Of a stretch of 64,000 nt of DNA, positions 16,820 to 25,462 are shown one piece after another (positions within the stretch are counted from its first letter, which is position 1; the number at the start of each line of letters is the position of its first letter). The notes under the pieces were generated by a model. That model ran no database searches and was not told the DNA's origin. It saw only the letters and a program-made list of their open reading frames with translations. Location: positions 1 through 64,000 of the forward strand of contig CALVMC010000005.1 in the NCBI GenBank assembly GCA_944342015.1. Direction: 5' to 3'. The stretch comes from an uncultured Clostridia bacterium. GTDB lineage: Bacteria > Bacillota > Clostridia > Christensenellales > CALVMC01. Made by a program: the position numbers and the translations under genes.

Positions 16820-17068
16820 ATGCGTGAAATTATATATGAAATGGAACTGTCCAAAAAACGGGTACTGCTGCTTAAAGATAAAAAAATAGGTTTTAAAGTA
16901 AATAAAGGCAGAAACAAATTTATTACATTCGACGGTTATATAGATAAACTTTATCCTTCCATATTTACCGTTAAGACAATAATCGACGGAAAAGAAATAA
17001 TATTGTCATTTTCATACAGCGATGTGCTGACCAAAAATATAATGTTTTTTCAAAAATGTTTTAATTGA
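16820..17068 (+). CDS. veg: Veg family protein
   Basis: 82 residues, the usual Veg length (about 80-90). The family pattern is clear: KVNKGRNKFITFDGYIDKLY, then PSIFTVK and SFSYSDVLTKNI. Veg is a small SH3-like cytoplasmic protein linked in Bacillus to biofilm gene control and spore outgrowth. The start is the ATG at 16820 after GGAGG (16810-16814); a longer in-frame extension upstream is rejected. It is divergent from sipL with its own terminator at 17086-17110. Confidence 0.85.
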   Translation: MREIIYEMELSKKRVLLLKDKKIGFKVNKGRNKFITFDGYIDKLYPSIFTVKTIIDGKEIILSFSYSDVLTKNIMFFQKCFN

Positions 17069-17085
17069 GTATCCGATTAAAATAC

Positions 17086-17112
17086 AAAAAGAGCCGAAAA
17101 GCTCTTTTTTTT
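17086..17112 (+). terminator. Terminator of veg
   Basis: Stem AAAAAGAGC (17086-17094) and GCTCTTTTT (17101-17109) with further T's. Confidence 0.85.
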
Positions 17113-17167
17113 ATCGATATTTTATGAATAACGAATTACTTTTAACTTTAACTGTTTAAAGGCACGA

Positions 17168-17653
17168 TTAAATGTCTTCTGCGTCGTCGTCGCTTTCTTC
17201 GTAATCTTCAAGGTCTCCGTCGTCGATAGCGTCAATTTCTATATCGTCGAAATCGTCTTTCAAGCCGTCCTCTTCGTCCATTTCCTCGCTTTCTTCTTCC
17301 TGCATTGCGTTGAGAGAAATGAGTTTTTCCTCGTCTTCGTCTTCTATCTCGCAGGTTTCGTCCTTTTCGTTATCGTCCCATTCTTCTTCGGATTTTTCGA
17401 TATCGTCAAGACCTCTGTACTTTGAGCGCCTGCAACTTTCGCACATGGTTTCTTTGCCGTGAATATAATTGGACTTGCATACAGGACAAAGCTCTTCGAT
17501 ATCGTCGAGAAATTCTTCTATTTCCTCTTCTTCTTCATAATTCTGGGAACCATCATAGTTAAGTTCGGCTTTACAAACATCGCAAAGATCTTGCTTTTTC
17601 AATATCCAGTTAAGTTCACATCTCGGACATTTTATATATTCTTGTTTACCCAT
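17168..17653 (-). CDS. Double zinc-ribbon protein with acidic tail
   Basis: 161 residues, no family recognised. Two short zinc-ribbon modules are visible: CPRC...CDVC at about residues 9-27 and CPVC...CESC at about 56-74. They are separated and followed by very acidic segments; the last 70 residues are mostly Glu and Asp. No membrane segment or signal peptide. AAGGAG lies 7 bases before the ATG. Such a protein could bind nucleic acid or another protein through the ribbons, with the acidic tail blocking nonspecific DNA contact, but no function can be assigned. It sits directly downstream of spo0A (82 bases) on the same strand and could be co-transcribed. Confidence 0.65.
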   Translation of the reverse strand: MGKQEYIKCPRCELNWILKKQDLCDVCKAELNYDGSQNYEEEEEIEEFLDDIEELCPVCKSNYIHGKETMCESCRRSKYRGLDDIEKSEEEWDDNEKDETCEIEDEDEEKLISLNAMQEEESEEMDEEDGLKDDFDDIEIDAIDDGDLEDYEESDDDAEDI

Positions 17654-17735
17654 AAAACACTCCTTGTCGGTTATAACGAGAATATTATATTTATTTATAA
17701 CCTAAATGTAAACTGTTTAACCGTAATTTTTTTAA

Positions 17736-18527
17736 TTATGCGCCTTCGATTAACATTTTATCAGCAATTAAAGCGATAAATTCGCCGTTTGTGGGCTTTT
17801 CGGTACTCGAATAAACCTTAATTCCGAAAAGATTATTGATTTTTTCGATTTTACCTCTGTTCCAGGCAACTTCGATAGCATGTCTTATCGCCCTTTCAAC
17901 CTTGCTTGCCGTCGTGTTGAAATGCTCGGCTATTGTGGGATAAAGTTTTTTTGTTATAGCGTTGATAAACTCAGGCTTTTCGACGGTAAGTTTTATAGCT
18001 TCTCTTAAAAACTGATACCCTTTGACATGAGCGGGTATACCTACCATAATAAACAAATTGGAAAGTTTTTCATCGAGAAAATTCTTGTTTTTCTGAGCGG
18101 GAAATTTTTTAAGTTCGATTTCGGGCGCAACGGGTTTTACATCGTTTACGGGCGCTGTATTAAAGTCAAAAAGTCTTGACCTTAAATTTTCCAGGCTGAA
18201 AGGCTTAGCCATAATATAACTTGCTCCGCACTGAAAAGCTTTTGTAACATAACTGTCCTTAATGACTCTTGAAAGAACAATAATAACAGGTTTTACGCCT
18301 ATATTTGTTCTTTGAATTACCTCCAAAACGCCGAAGCCGTCAAGGCCCGGCAAAATCAGATCGAGAACGACTGCGTCGGGGACAACGGAATTATACATAT
18401 CGAGTAAATCGTATCCGTTAGAAGCTATTCCGCATATTTCAACTGCGCTGTCTTTTTTAAAAAAATCCGTGATTTGTTTTACTTGCTCTTCATTTTCTTC
18501 ACCAACAATTACTTTCAGCTTGCCCAT
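17736..18527 (-). CDS. spo0A: Sporulation master regulator Spo0A
   Basis: 263 residues. Receiver domain at 1-125: phospho-acceptor Asp56 (VVLDLILPGLDG), Ser in place of the usual Thr (IVLSR) and the conserved Lys (MAKPFS). The Mg-binding acidic pair at residues 10-11 is Glu-Glu (GEENEE) instead of Asp-Asp (ADDN in Bacillus). The C-terminal effector domain is strongly conserved: ITKKLYPTIAEHF, TTASKVERAIRHAIEVAW and KPTNGEFIALIADK, with its DNA-recognition helix intact. Phosphorylated Spo0A starts sporulation by binding 0A boxes. AAGGAG is 15 bases from the ATG, too far for a good ribosome site, and a TATAAT lies 7 bases upstream of the ATG, so the start mechanism is uncertain. spoIVB, its usual neighbour, is not here. 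Confidence 0.95.
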   Translation of the reverse strand: MGKLKVIVGEENEEQVKQITDFFKKDSAVEICGIASNGYDLLDMYNSVVPDAVVLDLILPGLDGFGVLEVIQRTNIGVKPVIIVLSRVIKDSYVTKAFQCGASYIMAKPFSLENLRSRLFDFNTAPVNDVKPVAPEIELKKFPAQKNKNFLDEKLSNLFIMVGIPAHVKGYQFLREAIKLTVEKPEFINAITKKLYPTIAEHFNTTASKVERAIRHAIEVAWNRGKIEKINNLFGIKVYSSTEKPTNGEFIALIADKMLIEGA

Positions 18528-19055
18528 AAATTTAATTATATACTCCTTTATCTTTAATGATTATATAATATCATCTTATTGTACAAAAAGTAAAGTGATT
18601 GTTTTATAATAATTATCTTTTTTTGTAAAAACATAATAAATTTCCCGTAAAATTGTAAAAAGTATATCCTTTTTATTGCAGATTAATATATATCTTTTAA
18701 CTTTTCACGAAAAGAGTTTAAAAAAAGAAAAACATTTTTTTATTTTTAAGAATATTATGCAATGAATTTTATAAATATAAACTTTTTGAGTTGTTTTTGA
18801 AAGATATTATGAATAAATAAAGAAATTCATAAATAAAAAAATTACTTTGCATTTAATTGAATTTAATTGAAATAAAACGGCAAATTCCTTTTGAGTACAA
18901 ACAGGACGGCAAAGAATTTTGATTTTTCCCCTTTCGTAAGTTAACGGCTTTTTGCCGAAAGACTCAAAATTTAATGCTTGAAATAAAAAAACCGAAAATT
19001 CATTCGGTTTTTCAGTCGCTTTTCTTTTTTCGATTTTCAATTCCTTTTCTTCAAA
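18528..19055. other. Long AT-rich intergenic region upstream of spo0A
   Basis: No gene seen. It holds the spo0A promoter region (TATAAT on the minus strand at 18535-18540), a short hairpin CGGC-TTTTT-GCCG near 18945, a doubled TTAATTGAA near 18853, and the terminator of the downstream-ending lipoprotein gene at 18987-19012. I found no convincing 0A box or sigma-H promoter by eye. Confidence 0.4.
18987..19012 (-). terminator. Terminator of lipoprotein gene 19056-20495
   Basis: Stem AAAAACCGAA (18987-18996) and TTCGGTTTTT (19003-19012), 43 bases after the stop on the minus strand, followed by T's. Confidence 0.8.
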
Positions 19056-20495
19056 TTATGCGGAAGTCTCCTCGTTTGTTTCTGCGCTTTCATCGATTAT
19101 TCCGACAAAGACATCTATATCCTGATTTTCGTCAGACGCAGAATATTCTTTGTACCTTGCCATATCGAATATATGGACATAAGTATTATCCGAAGAGCTG
19201 ATATAATACAGCTTTCCGCCTAATATAACAGGACTTGTAAAGTCGGTAGAAATTCCTTCGGGAAGGATTTGCTTTTCGTTTTCGGCTGTTGTAAAGGACA
19301 AATCGGAATTCATTATAAGAAGTTTGTAAATTGCAGACTCTCTTAAATAATATAAATAATACCCTTCCTGCCCTGCGTCGTTATTTTCTTTGATAATTTT
19401 AATCGGTGTTATGCTGCCCGTGTTTACGGCGGTTCTGGTTCCGTTTACAAGTACAAGCGCACTGTCATAAACTATTGCGCCGGCAGCATAGGATATAGGA
19501 TAAACCTTGGAAACATCTGTCGCTGTGGGAAGAAGTTCTTTTTCTCCGCTTGCGGTAAATGTTAAATTTGAGTCAAACTTATATGCGTAAAGTCCTTTAA
19601 CCGTACTTGTATCGCCTACCGTATAACTTTTGGAATAATAAACCGTTACACTGCCGTCACTCTCTTCTACGGAAGTTTTTAAGGTTATTTTGAATGTTTC
19701 TCTTTCGGAAGGATTTTCCGAATAAGCGGTTTTGCCGATTAACAGCTTGTTTTCGGTGCCGTCGGCTTTTACCGCATATACTTCGTTATAATTTTGCGTC
19801 AGTCCGTCTTCGTTTGTTACCGACTTTGCATAGAAAACATAATTGCTTAAAGGATATGCGCCTTGCGGATCATAGTTTGCAGTCTGCGTGAATAAAACTC
19901 CGCTGACGCTGTCGCTTATCAAAGTTGCGTTTTCGTCGTTCATTTTGTCTTTATAAATAACAGTATATAAGGAAGAGTTGACATAATATACAAGAGCCGT
20001 CTCGGTAAATTTATATGTTATAGAACTTCCCTGTACGATTTTTATAAGCTGAGTGCCCGTACCGTCGATTTTGGTGCGGTAAAACATATATTCGTCTGTA
20101 TTCAATACCCCTTTATTATCGGTTTTCGTAGTACTGCTTACATAGTATATCCATTCGCCGAAAATGCTTATAGCCCCTGCTCCCATAGAAGAAACCTGTT
20201 TGGGTACTATCATTTTAAAATCGGAAAGAGAACCGTTTTCCGAAACGGCAGCACGGACTATACCGCCTTTTGTAACCTTTCCGAAATAATTTGCTTCCGC
20301 TTCGCTGAACCCTGCGCTCGCTCCGTTTACAAAGTAAATGTATCCGCCCTGTTTTACAACGAAACTGCCGTTGTTTTCAACCTTTGCGGTAGGGTCTCCC
20401 CCTTCGACTTTTTTTGCGGAAAAACTTTCGCAGGCGCAAAGAGCAAATATCATAACAAGTATTGCCGCTATTATTGCCGTAATTTTTTTTGCCAT
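19056..20495 (-). CDS. Lipoprotein, probable beta-propeller, unknown function
   Basis: 479 residues. A signal peptide ends in LCAC (lipidated Cys near residue 22), so it should be a surface lipoprotein. The body consists of repeated units containing a Tyr-Phe/Tyr pair before a short loop and a sensor-like turn (GGYIYFVNGAS; GEWIYYVSSTT; NYVFYAKSV; GGKLYYISSSDN). These are like the DUF5050/YncE-type beta-propeller repeats found in many clostridial lipoproteins. No enzymatic motif seen. The C-terminus is acidic. Its ribosome site is GGGAG and it has a clear promoter 50-80 bases upstream. Confidence 0.65.
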   Translation of the reverse strand: MAKKITAIIAAILVMIFALCACESFSAKKVEGGDPTAKVENNGSFVVKQGGYIYFVNGASAGFSEAEANYFGKVTKGGIVRAAVSENGSLSDFKMIVPKQVSSMGAGAISIFGEWIYYVSSTTKTDNKGVLNTDEYMFYRTKIDGTGTQLIKIVQGSSITYKFTETALVYYVNSSLYTVIYKDKMNDENATLISDSVSGVLFTQTANYDPQGAYPLSNYVFYAKSVTNEDGLTQNYNEVYAVKADGTENKLLIGKTAYSENPSERETFKITLKTSVEESDGSVTVYYSKSYTVGDTSTVKGLYAYKFDSNLTFTASGEKELLPTATDVSKVYPISYAAGAIVYDSALVLVNGTRTAVNTGSITPIKIIKENNDAGQEGYYLYYLRESAIYKLLIMNSDLSFTTAENEKQILPEGISTDFTSPVILGGKLYYISSSDNTYVHIFDMARYKEYSASDENQDIDVFVGIIDESAETNEETSA

Positions 20496-20547
20496 ATTTA
20501 AAACTCCCGTAAAAGTTTATAACTTTTATTGTTGATTAATATCTTAT

Positions 20548-20576
20548 AGTATATACTATCGAAAAAATATTTGCAA
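20548..20576 (-). promoter_or_regulatory. Promoter of lipoprotein gene 19056-20495
   Basis: Minus strand: TTGCAA (20571-20576), 17-base spacer, TATACT (20548-20553). Confidence 0.6.
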
Positions 20577-20797
20577 TTATTTAATTGCTCTTAATTTAAT
20601 TATTAAATATATAATACAGAATATACTTGAAACAAACTTTAATGAATTTTCTGTTTTATAAAACTGTTGCGGTAAACTATTTATAAATTTATATTGAATA
20701 GTTGTCTATGAAATTTCGAAAAAATATTTCAATTTGATTAACCTAGCTGAATTTTATTTTATTCAAAGTTTATTATATCGTTATTAAGACAATAAAA
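20577..20797. other. AT-rich spacer between two lipoprotein genes
   Basis: Part of the 344-base gap 20496-20839. Apart from the promoter at 20548-20576 and the terminator at 20798-20823, I see nothing in it. Confidence 0.4.
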
Positions 20798-20823
20798 AAA
20801 CAGGCTTCAAAAGAAGCCTGTTT
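20798..20823 (-). terminator. Terminator of lipoprotein gene 20840-21916
   Basis: Perfect 11-base stem AAACAGGCTTC (20798-20808) and GAAGCCTGTTT (20813-20823), with a seven-base T-run on the minus strand. Confidence 0.9.
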
Positions 20824-20839
20824 ATTTCATTTTACAATC

Positions 20840-21916
20840 TTAAAGAGTTGTGAATTTAGCGTCACCGTAGGTGAAAGCAGATTCAATCTTCAAAGAAGTT
20901 GTAAGTTTGATACCAGTACCGTCAACGAGCCAACCTCTAACCAAGTCTAATACTGTTCCGATTACACTGTCAAATTCAGAAATATCCAAATCATCGAAGA
21001 AGGAAACAACAAATTCAACGGTTTCTCTTGAAACCAATTTTAGTGCATCTTCTTCTGAAATTGAAAGTAAAGTTACATCTTTCTGTTCGGTTTTAAGAGA
21101 CTGAATGAGTTCGCCTTTCATATCTGCAGTACAAGCGATATCAAAACCTTTCCAGGTGATAACATAATCGAAGAGCTGCTGTGCATTCATCTTTCTGCTT
21201 TCGCCGAGAAGGGTTTCTGTAACAGCTTCGCACATTTCGTTCATTGTGAGCATCTGTTCTTCTCCGCCGCCGGTATATTTGTATTTTGTAGTGTTGTTAA
21301 CAACGCCGTCTACAAACTGGTCATACCAACCTTTGAAAGCAACATCGCTCTTAACGGTTCCGGTTGTTGCAACATCGTTGGAGTAAAGAACGCTTACAGC
21401 GTCTCTCGAGAAAGATACATACTGTTCGATAGTTGCAGCGTCGATTTCAACGGGAGCGGAAGCGCTGCCTAAGGTATAAGAGAAGGTTCCTACTTTAACG
21501 GTACCGAAACCTTTATATTTGCTCTGAGCTGCGTTATAGCCTAATGTTACATCGAGATTGACTTTCATATTCTCTGTGATCCAAGAAAGGTCGGTTCCCA
21601 TATTTTGTCCTACTGTGCTTATAACTGATGAAAGACCAGCAAGTCCAGGAATGCTGAGATTGATATCGCCTTTAATGGTGACGTTCATATCCCCTGCTTC
21701 GTTGTATTGTCTTACTACATTGAGTTTGCTTTCCTTGATTTCTACAAGGAAGTTACCGATATTCAGTTTAGCGCTGAAAGTGTAAACTTCGGTAGCTGTT
21801 TTGTTTTCAGCTTCCGCCCAGGATTTGGGGCTGTTACAAGCAGTAAGCAAGCAAACTGAAAGTATCGAAACGATAGCGACAACAGCTATCATGATCTTTT
21901 TAACTGTTTTGCTCAT
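20840..21916 (-). CDS. Abundant lipoprotein of unknown function
   Basis: 358 residues with lipobox LLTAC (lipidated Cys27). No recognised domain. The mature part is predicted mainly beta, with repeated patterns of the kind VNLDVTLGYN and FKGWYDQFVDGV, and could be a LolA/YcdR-like lipid-binding or structural lipoprotein; this is a guess from appearance only. The ATG at 21916 follows AGGAGG; an upstream in-frame Met is rejected. Expression looks strong: near-consensus promoter (TTGACA-17-TACAAT), ideal ribosome site, long-stem terminator, and codon use that favours ATC, AAC, TTC, GGT and GCT while neighbours favour ATA and GGA. It is a single-gene transcript. Confidence 0.7.
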   Translation of the reverse strand: MSKTVKKIMIAVVAIVSILSVCLLTACNSPKSWAEAENKTATEVYTFSAKLNIGNFLVEIKESKLNVVRQYNEAGDMNVTIKGDINLSIPGLAGLSSVISTVGQNMGTDLSWITENMKVNLDVTLGYNAAQSKYKGFGTVKVGTFSYTLGSASAPVEIDAATIEQYVSFSRDAVSVLYSNDVATTGTVKSDVAFKGWYDQFVDGVVNNTTKYKYTGGGEEQMLTMNEMCEAVTETLLGESRKMNAQQLFDYVITWKGFDIACTADMKGELIQSLKTEQKDVTLLSISEEDALKLVSRETVEFVVSFFDDLDISEFDSVIGTVLDLVRGWLVDGTGIKLTTSLKIESAFTYGDAKFTTL

Positions 21917-21957
21917 AAAATCCTCCATAAAAATTTTTTTTAGATTTATTATATTAT

Positions 21958-21986
21958 ATTGTAGAGTAAAATGTTTATGCTGTCAA
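21958..21986 (-). promoter_or_regulatory. Strong promoter of lipoprotein gene 20840-21916
   Basis: Minus strand: perfect -35 TTGACA (21981-21986), 17-base spacer, TACAAT (21958-21963), about 40 bases upstream of the ATG. Confidence 0.8.
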
Positions 21987-22258
21987 CGATTTTTCGAGAA
22001 AAACTTTATATATAAATATTTATATAATTATACATTAAATGAACTTTAAATTTATATATTTATTATTTTCTTTATAGTTTAATGCCGAAAATTATTTAAC
22101 GATGATTTAAAACTGTTCGGAAATTAAAGTACGGCTTATAATAACCTGCAAAGACACTTTAAAAGAAAAAATATAAACTAAATCAGCAAAATTACCGTTA
22201 CAACGAAAAAAGCAATTAAATAAGTAATTTCAGATTCAAAAACCCGTTTGCAGGATAT
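21987..22258. other. Divergent intergenic region
   Basis: Between the lipoprotein and ATP-grasp promoters. AT-rich; nothing further recognised. Confidence 0.4.
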
Positions 22259-22287
22259 TTGACAGTTTTTTTCTAAAAATATATCAT
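22259..22287 (+). promoter_or_regulatory. Leaderless promoter of ATP-grasp gene
   Basis: TTGACA (22259-22264), 17-base spacer, TATCAT (22282-22287), then 6 bases to the ATG at 22294. There is no Shine-Dalgarno site, so the mRNA probably starts at or next to the start codon. Confidence 0.7.
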
Positions 22288-22293
22288 ATTTTT

Positions 22294-23133
22294 ATGATAA
22301 CAATTATATTCAACAGTCATATAAAATCAGAAAATTACAACAAGACAATCGATCTTTTAAAAGAAGCCATATCCAAAAGAACGGAATGTAAAGCCATTCC
22401 CTCATCATCGCTTTACTTCGGGGACAGATTTGTTTTTCCTGAAACAGACGGGGTACTCTTTTGGGATAAAGATAAAACCCTTATTAAATATATCGCCGCT
22501 CCCACGGTTAACAGCGACGAGGCTTTAACGGTATGCGACGATAAAGGCTTCACTTTGGAAAGACTTTATAAAAACAACATACCCGTTCCGAAAAGCTATA
22601 TTGTGCCAGAAAAATTTTATCTCGAAGCAAACCGTGAAATTTATGAAACAATAAAAAATAATTTTACCTATCCTTATATTCTCAAAGAAAGGTGCAGCAG
22701 TTACGGAATGGGGGTATTTAAAATAAATTCGGAAAAGGAACTTAAAGAAAAACTGAAAAGCGAAAGAAAATTTATTGTTCAGGAATTTATAGAAAACAAA
22801 CCTGCCTTTGACATAAGAGTATATATAGTCGGAAACAAAGTAATAGGCGGATTTAAAAGAATAAACGAAAACAACTTTCTTACCAACTGCGAAAGGGGCG
22901 CAAGAGAGGAATTTCATACCGTAACCGATGAAGAAAAAGAAATTGCTTTAAAAAGCGCAAAAGCATGTAAAGCCGAAATATGCGGGGTAGATATAATATA
23001 TAAAGGAAAAAGTCCTCTTGTTTTAGAAGTCAATGCTTGCGCAGGTTTTATAGCTTTAAACAAAGCCGCAGGTATAAAGAGCGAAGAAATAATTGCCGAT
23101 TATCTATTAAAGAAATTCAAAATCAAAAATTGA
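22294..23133 (+). CDS. RimK-like ATP-grasp ligase
   Basis: 279 residues. ATP-grasp fold from about residue 90: the lysine-bearing strand YPYILKERCSSYGMGV, the hinge KFIVQEFIE, the Arg-containing DIRVYIVGNKVIGGFKR, the NCERGA loop and the metal-binding GVDIIYKGK...LEVNACAG near the C-terminus (Asp, Glu and Asn in place). RimK-type enzymes join an amino acid to a carboxyl group on a protein or small molecule using ATP. The acceptor is unknown. The gene is alone, with a strong promoter placed so close to the ATG that the message is probably leaderless. Confidence 0.82.
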   Translation: MITIIFNSHIKSENYNKTIDLLKEAISKRTECKAIPSSSLYFGDRFVFPETDGVLFWDKDKTLIKYIAAPTVNSDEALTVCDDKGFTLERLYKNNIPVPKSYIVPEKFYLEANREIYETIKNNFTYPYILKERCSSYGMGVFKINSEKELKEKLKSERKFIVQEFIENKPAFDIRVYIVGNKVIGGFKRINENNFLTNCERGAREEFHTVTDEEKEIALKSAKACKAEICGVDIIYKGKSPLVLEVNACAGFIALNKAAGIKSEEIIADYLLKKFKIKN

Positions 23134-23313
23134 TATTTTCCTATATAAAAACTAAAATTTTTAATTGATTTAAAAACAAGTTTTTTATCTCTGATAACTA
23201 AGGAAATTAAATATTGCGCTGACTTACGCTTATATTTTTAAGTCGGTTAAAAATACGATTAAATGAAATTTTGTGTTATATTAAAATACATTTTATGTAA
23301 TTAATTTAATAAT

Positions 23314-24120
23314 TTATCTGATACCTATTTTCATAATCTTTCTGCCTTTATAGCAAGTCCAATACTCGAAGCCGCAATTTAATGCAAGTTCTTTTGCATA
23401 CTCGTAATTTCGGCAGATATCTTTTGCCCTGTGTGCGTCAGAGCCGAATACAATATTTTCTCCGCCGAGCTGACGGTACCTTTTCAGAATGTCTTCGGGC
23501 GGAAAACAGAAAAGTCCCGTTCCCTCGCTGTGCGAATTAAGTTCGATGGTTTTATTTTTCTTAATTGTTAAAGCGAGTATCTCGTCTATAATATCCGAGT
23601 GGTCTTTGTATTTCATGATTTTATCTTTATAAGGCGCCTTGCGCATTATGTATCCGATATGACCTATAATGTCATAATCGTATGCCGATAAACTTTCCTT
23701 TACGGTAAGAAGATATTTGGTGTAAATTTCATTCTTTTCCTTATCTTTGAAAAAGGACGGATAATATATATCGGTACTCGAAACATTATGTACGGAATTG
23801 ATTATCACGTCGAAAGGATACTTTTTCAAAACCTTTTCGTCGTCTTTCTGAGAGGGAATATCGAACCCTATTTCAAGACCCAAAGCAAGATTTATTCTGT
23901 TTCCGTATTCCTCTTTAAGTCTTTTTATTTCACTTATCCAACCGTTGACATCGAGAGGCTCAATATTTCCGAGTCCTATATAATTGTATCTGCAATCGTT
24001 GTCCAGATGATTGGTTATGGCAAAATAATCGAGTCCCAAAGATATTGCCTGCTCTATGAGTTTTGCCGAAATTTCGAAGCTGTCGTGTGAAAAAAGAGAA
24101 TGTGTATGACTGTCAATCAT
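23314..24120 (-). CDS. PHP-domain phosphatase, HisJ-like
   Basis: 268 residues. The PHP metallophosphoesterase pattern begins at residue 2 with DSHTHSLFSHDS, then AITNHLDND, IINSVHNV, HIGYI, IELNSHSEG and the final VFGSDAHRAKD. These supply the His/Asp/Glu ligands for three metals. The closest family is histidinol-phosphatase HisJ/HisK; related proteins act on other phosphates, and no histidine genes are nearby, so the substrate is uncertain. The ribosome site is GGAAGG. Transcribed alone. Confidence 0.82.
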   Translation of the reverse strand: MIDSHTHSLFSHDSFEISAKLIEQAISLGLDYFAITNHLDNDCRYNYIGLGNIEPLDVNGWISEIKRLKEEYGNRINLALGLEIGFDIPSQKDDEKVLKKYPFDVIINSVHNVSSTDIYYPSFFKDKEKNEIYTKYLLTVKESLSAYDYDIIGHIGYIMRKAPYKDKIMKYKDHSDIIDEILALTIKKNKTIELNSHSEGTGLFCFPPEDILKRYRQLGGENIVFGSDAHRAKDICRNYEYAKELALNCGFEYWTCYKGRKIMKIGIR

Positions 24121-24250
24121 TTTTCCTTCCTTTGTATTCCTTATCGGAAATCAGTATATTTTTTGCTTTTTTGAAGCTGAATTGACTATAATATAACCTG
24201 TTGTTAATAAGAATAATTAAAGACGAAATTAAACTGAATCACGGTACAGT

Positions 24251-25408
24251 TTATAATTTTTCATTTTCGGCTGATTTTTCATTATCCTGAATTTTTCGGA
24301 TGCCGCTTTTATTTTCAAAGTCCGACGCTGCTGCCGTCATTTCTGTAATATTTATATTGATTTGTTGCTCTGCGGCGATTTTTTCGGATATGTTTTTTCG
24401 GGCGGCAACGGTATCGGCGTCTTTTTGATTCGGAATGTTTTCTTTTTTATTCTTTTTTCCGAAATATGAACCTATATCTCTTAAAGAAAAAGCCTTACCC
24501 CCTTTCTTTATACCGAGCGAACTTTTAGGTGTGACGGACTGATTGAATCCGAAACCTATAACATCACTTACCGAAGTCATAAAGAAGAATGCCGACTCGT
24601 CGGTTTCCTTAATGAATTTTTTAAGATTTACAGCCTGTCTTTTTCTGAGCACGGTAATTAAAAGTTTTTTTTCGTCGCCCGTGTAATAACCCGTTGCGGA
24701 AATTACCGTCAAATCTCTTTTTAACTGTTTGATAATAAAATCGGCGATTTTCTCTACTTTGTCGGTAACTATTTTAACTTCGACTGTGGACACAAAGCTT
24801 TTTTGAAGAATGTCTGCGGTAAAGGTACTTGCAAGCATAGTTATAACAGAGTAAACAAGCAAGGTAAAATCTTCAAAAACTATCGCACCGATAACGGCAA
24901 TAATTGCGTCAACGCCGAACAATAAAAATATTACCTTGGCGTTCGGGAATCTGTTTTGTATAAGAAGGCTTACGATATCGGTTCCGCCGGTACTGCAATT
25001 TACCTTTAAAAGTATCCCGATTGCCGCTCCCGTCAGCGCACCGCCGCATACTGCCGAAACGAAAAGGTCGCCTCTGAAATCGGCAAAGTTCTCTATCGGC
25101 ACAACTTCCAAAATTAAAATAAATAAAGATGTAACCGCCGTACATATTAAAGTAGATATCGCAAATTTTTTGTTTATGTAAATATATGCGAGTATTATCA
25201 AAGGAATATTCATTAAAAGGGTGGAAAGCGATATATTAAAGCCTGTTTTATTGTAAATAATAGAGGCAATACCGGATATTCCCCCGGGCGCAAGTTCCGA
25301 CGGCGCAATAAAAATTTTAATTGCAACAGCCCTTAAAATGCTTGTGAACACTATTGCGAGCGCAAGCATTAATATTTCTTTGGTTTTTTTGTTTATGTTT
25401 AATTTCAT
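24251..25408 (-). CDS. YitT family membrane protein with long tail
   Basis: 385 residues. Five to six membrane helices in the first 210 residues (including APGGISGIASIIYN and NCSTGGTDIVSLLIQ, the family signatures) are followed by the cytoplasmic DUF2179 domain at about 215-290 (KRDLTVISATGYYTGDEKKL...VLRKRQ). Typical YitT proteins end there. This one continues for about 90 polar residues rich in Lys, Asn, Ala and Glu. YitT proteins are abundant in Bacillota but have no agreed function. It follows ftsH, separated by a terminator, and has no clear Shine-Dalgarno site; TATATATCGGTATAAA directly precedes the ATG. Confidence 0.82.
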   Translation of the reverse strand: MKLNINKKTKEILMLALAIVFTSILRAVAIKIFIAPSELAPGGISGIASIIYNKTGFNISLSTLLMNIPLIILAYIYINKKFAISTLICTAVTSLFILILEVVPIENFADFRGDLFVSAVCGGALTGAAIGILLKVNCSTGGTDIVSLLIQNRFPNAKVIFLLFGVDAIIAVIGAIVFEDFTLLVYSVITMLASTFTADILQKSFVSTVEVKIVTDKVEKIADFIIKQLKRDLTVISATGYYTGDEKKLLITVLRKRQAVNLKKFIKETDESAFFFMTSVSDVIGFGFNQSVTPKSSLGIKKGGKAFSLRDIGSYFGKKNKKENIPNQKDADTVAARKNISEKIAAEQQININITEMTAAASDFENKSGIRKIQDNEKSAENEKL

Positions 25409-25424
25409 TTTATACCGATATATA

Positions 25425-25446
25425 AAAATGCCCGTTAAGGCATTTT
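25425..25446 (-). terminator. Terminator of ftsH
   Basis: Stem AAAATGCC (25425-25432) and GGCATTTT (25439-25446), followed by T's on the minus strand. It leaves only about 16 bases before the yitT-like ATG. Confidence 0.75.
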
Positions 25447-25462
25447 AAAAAATTATTTATTG

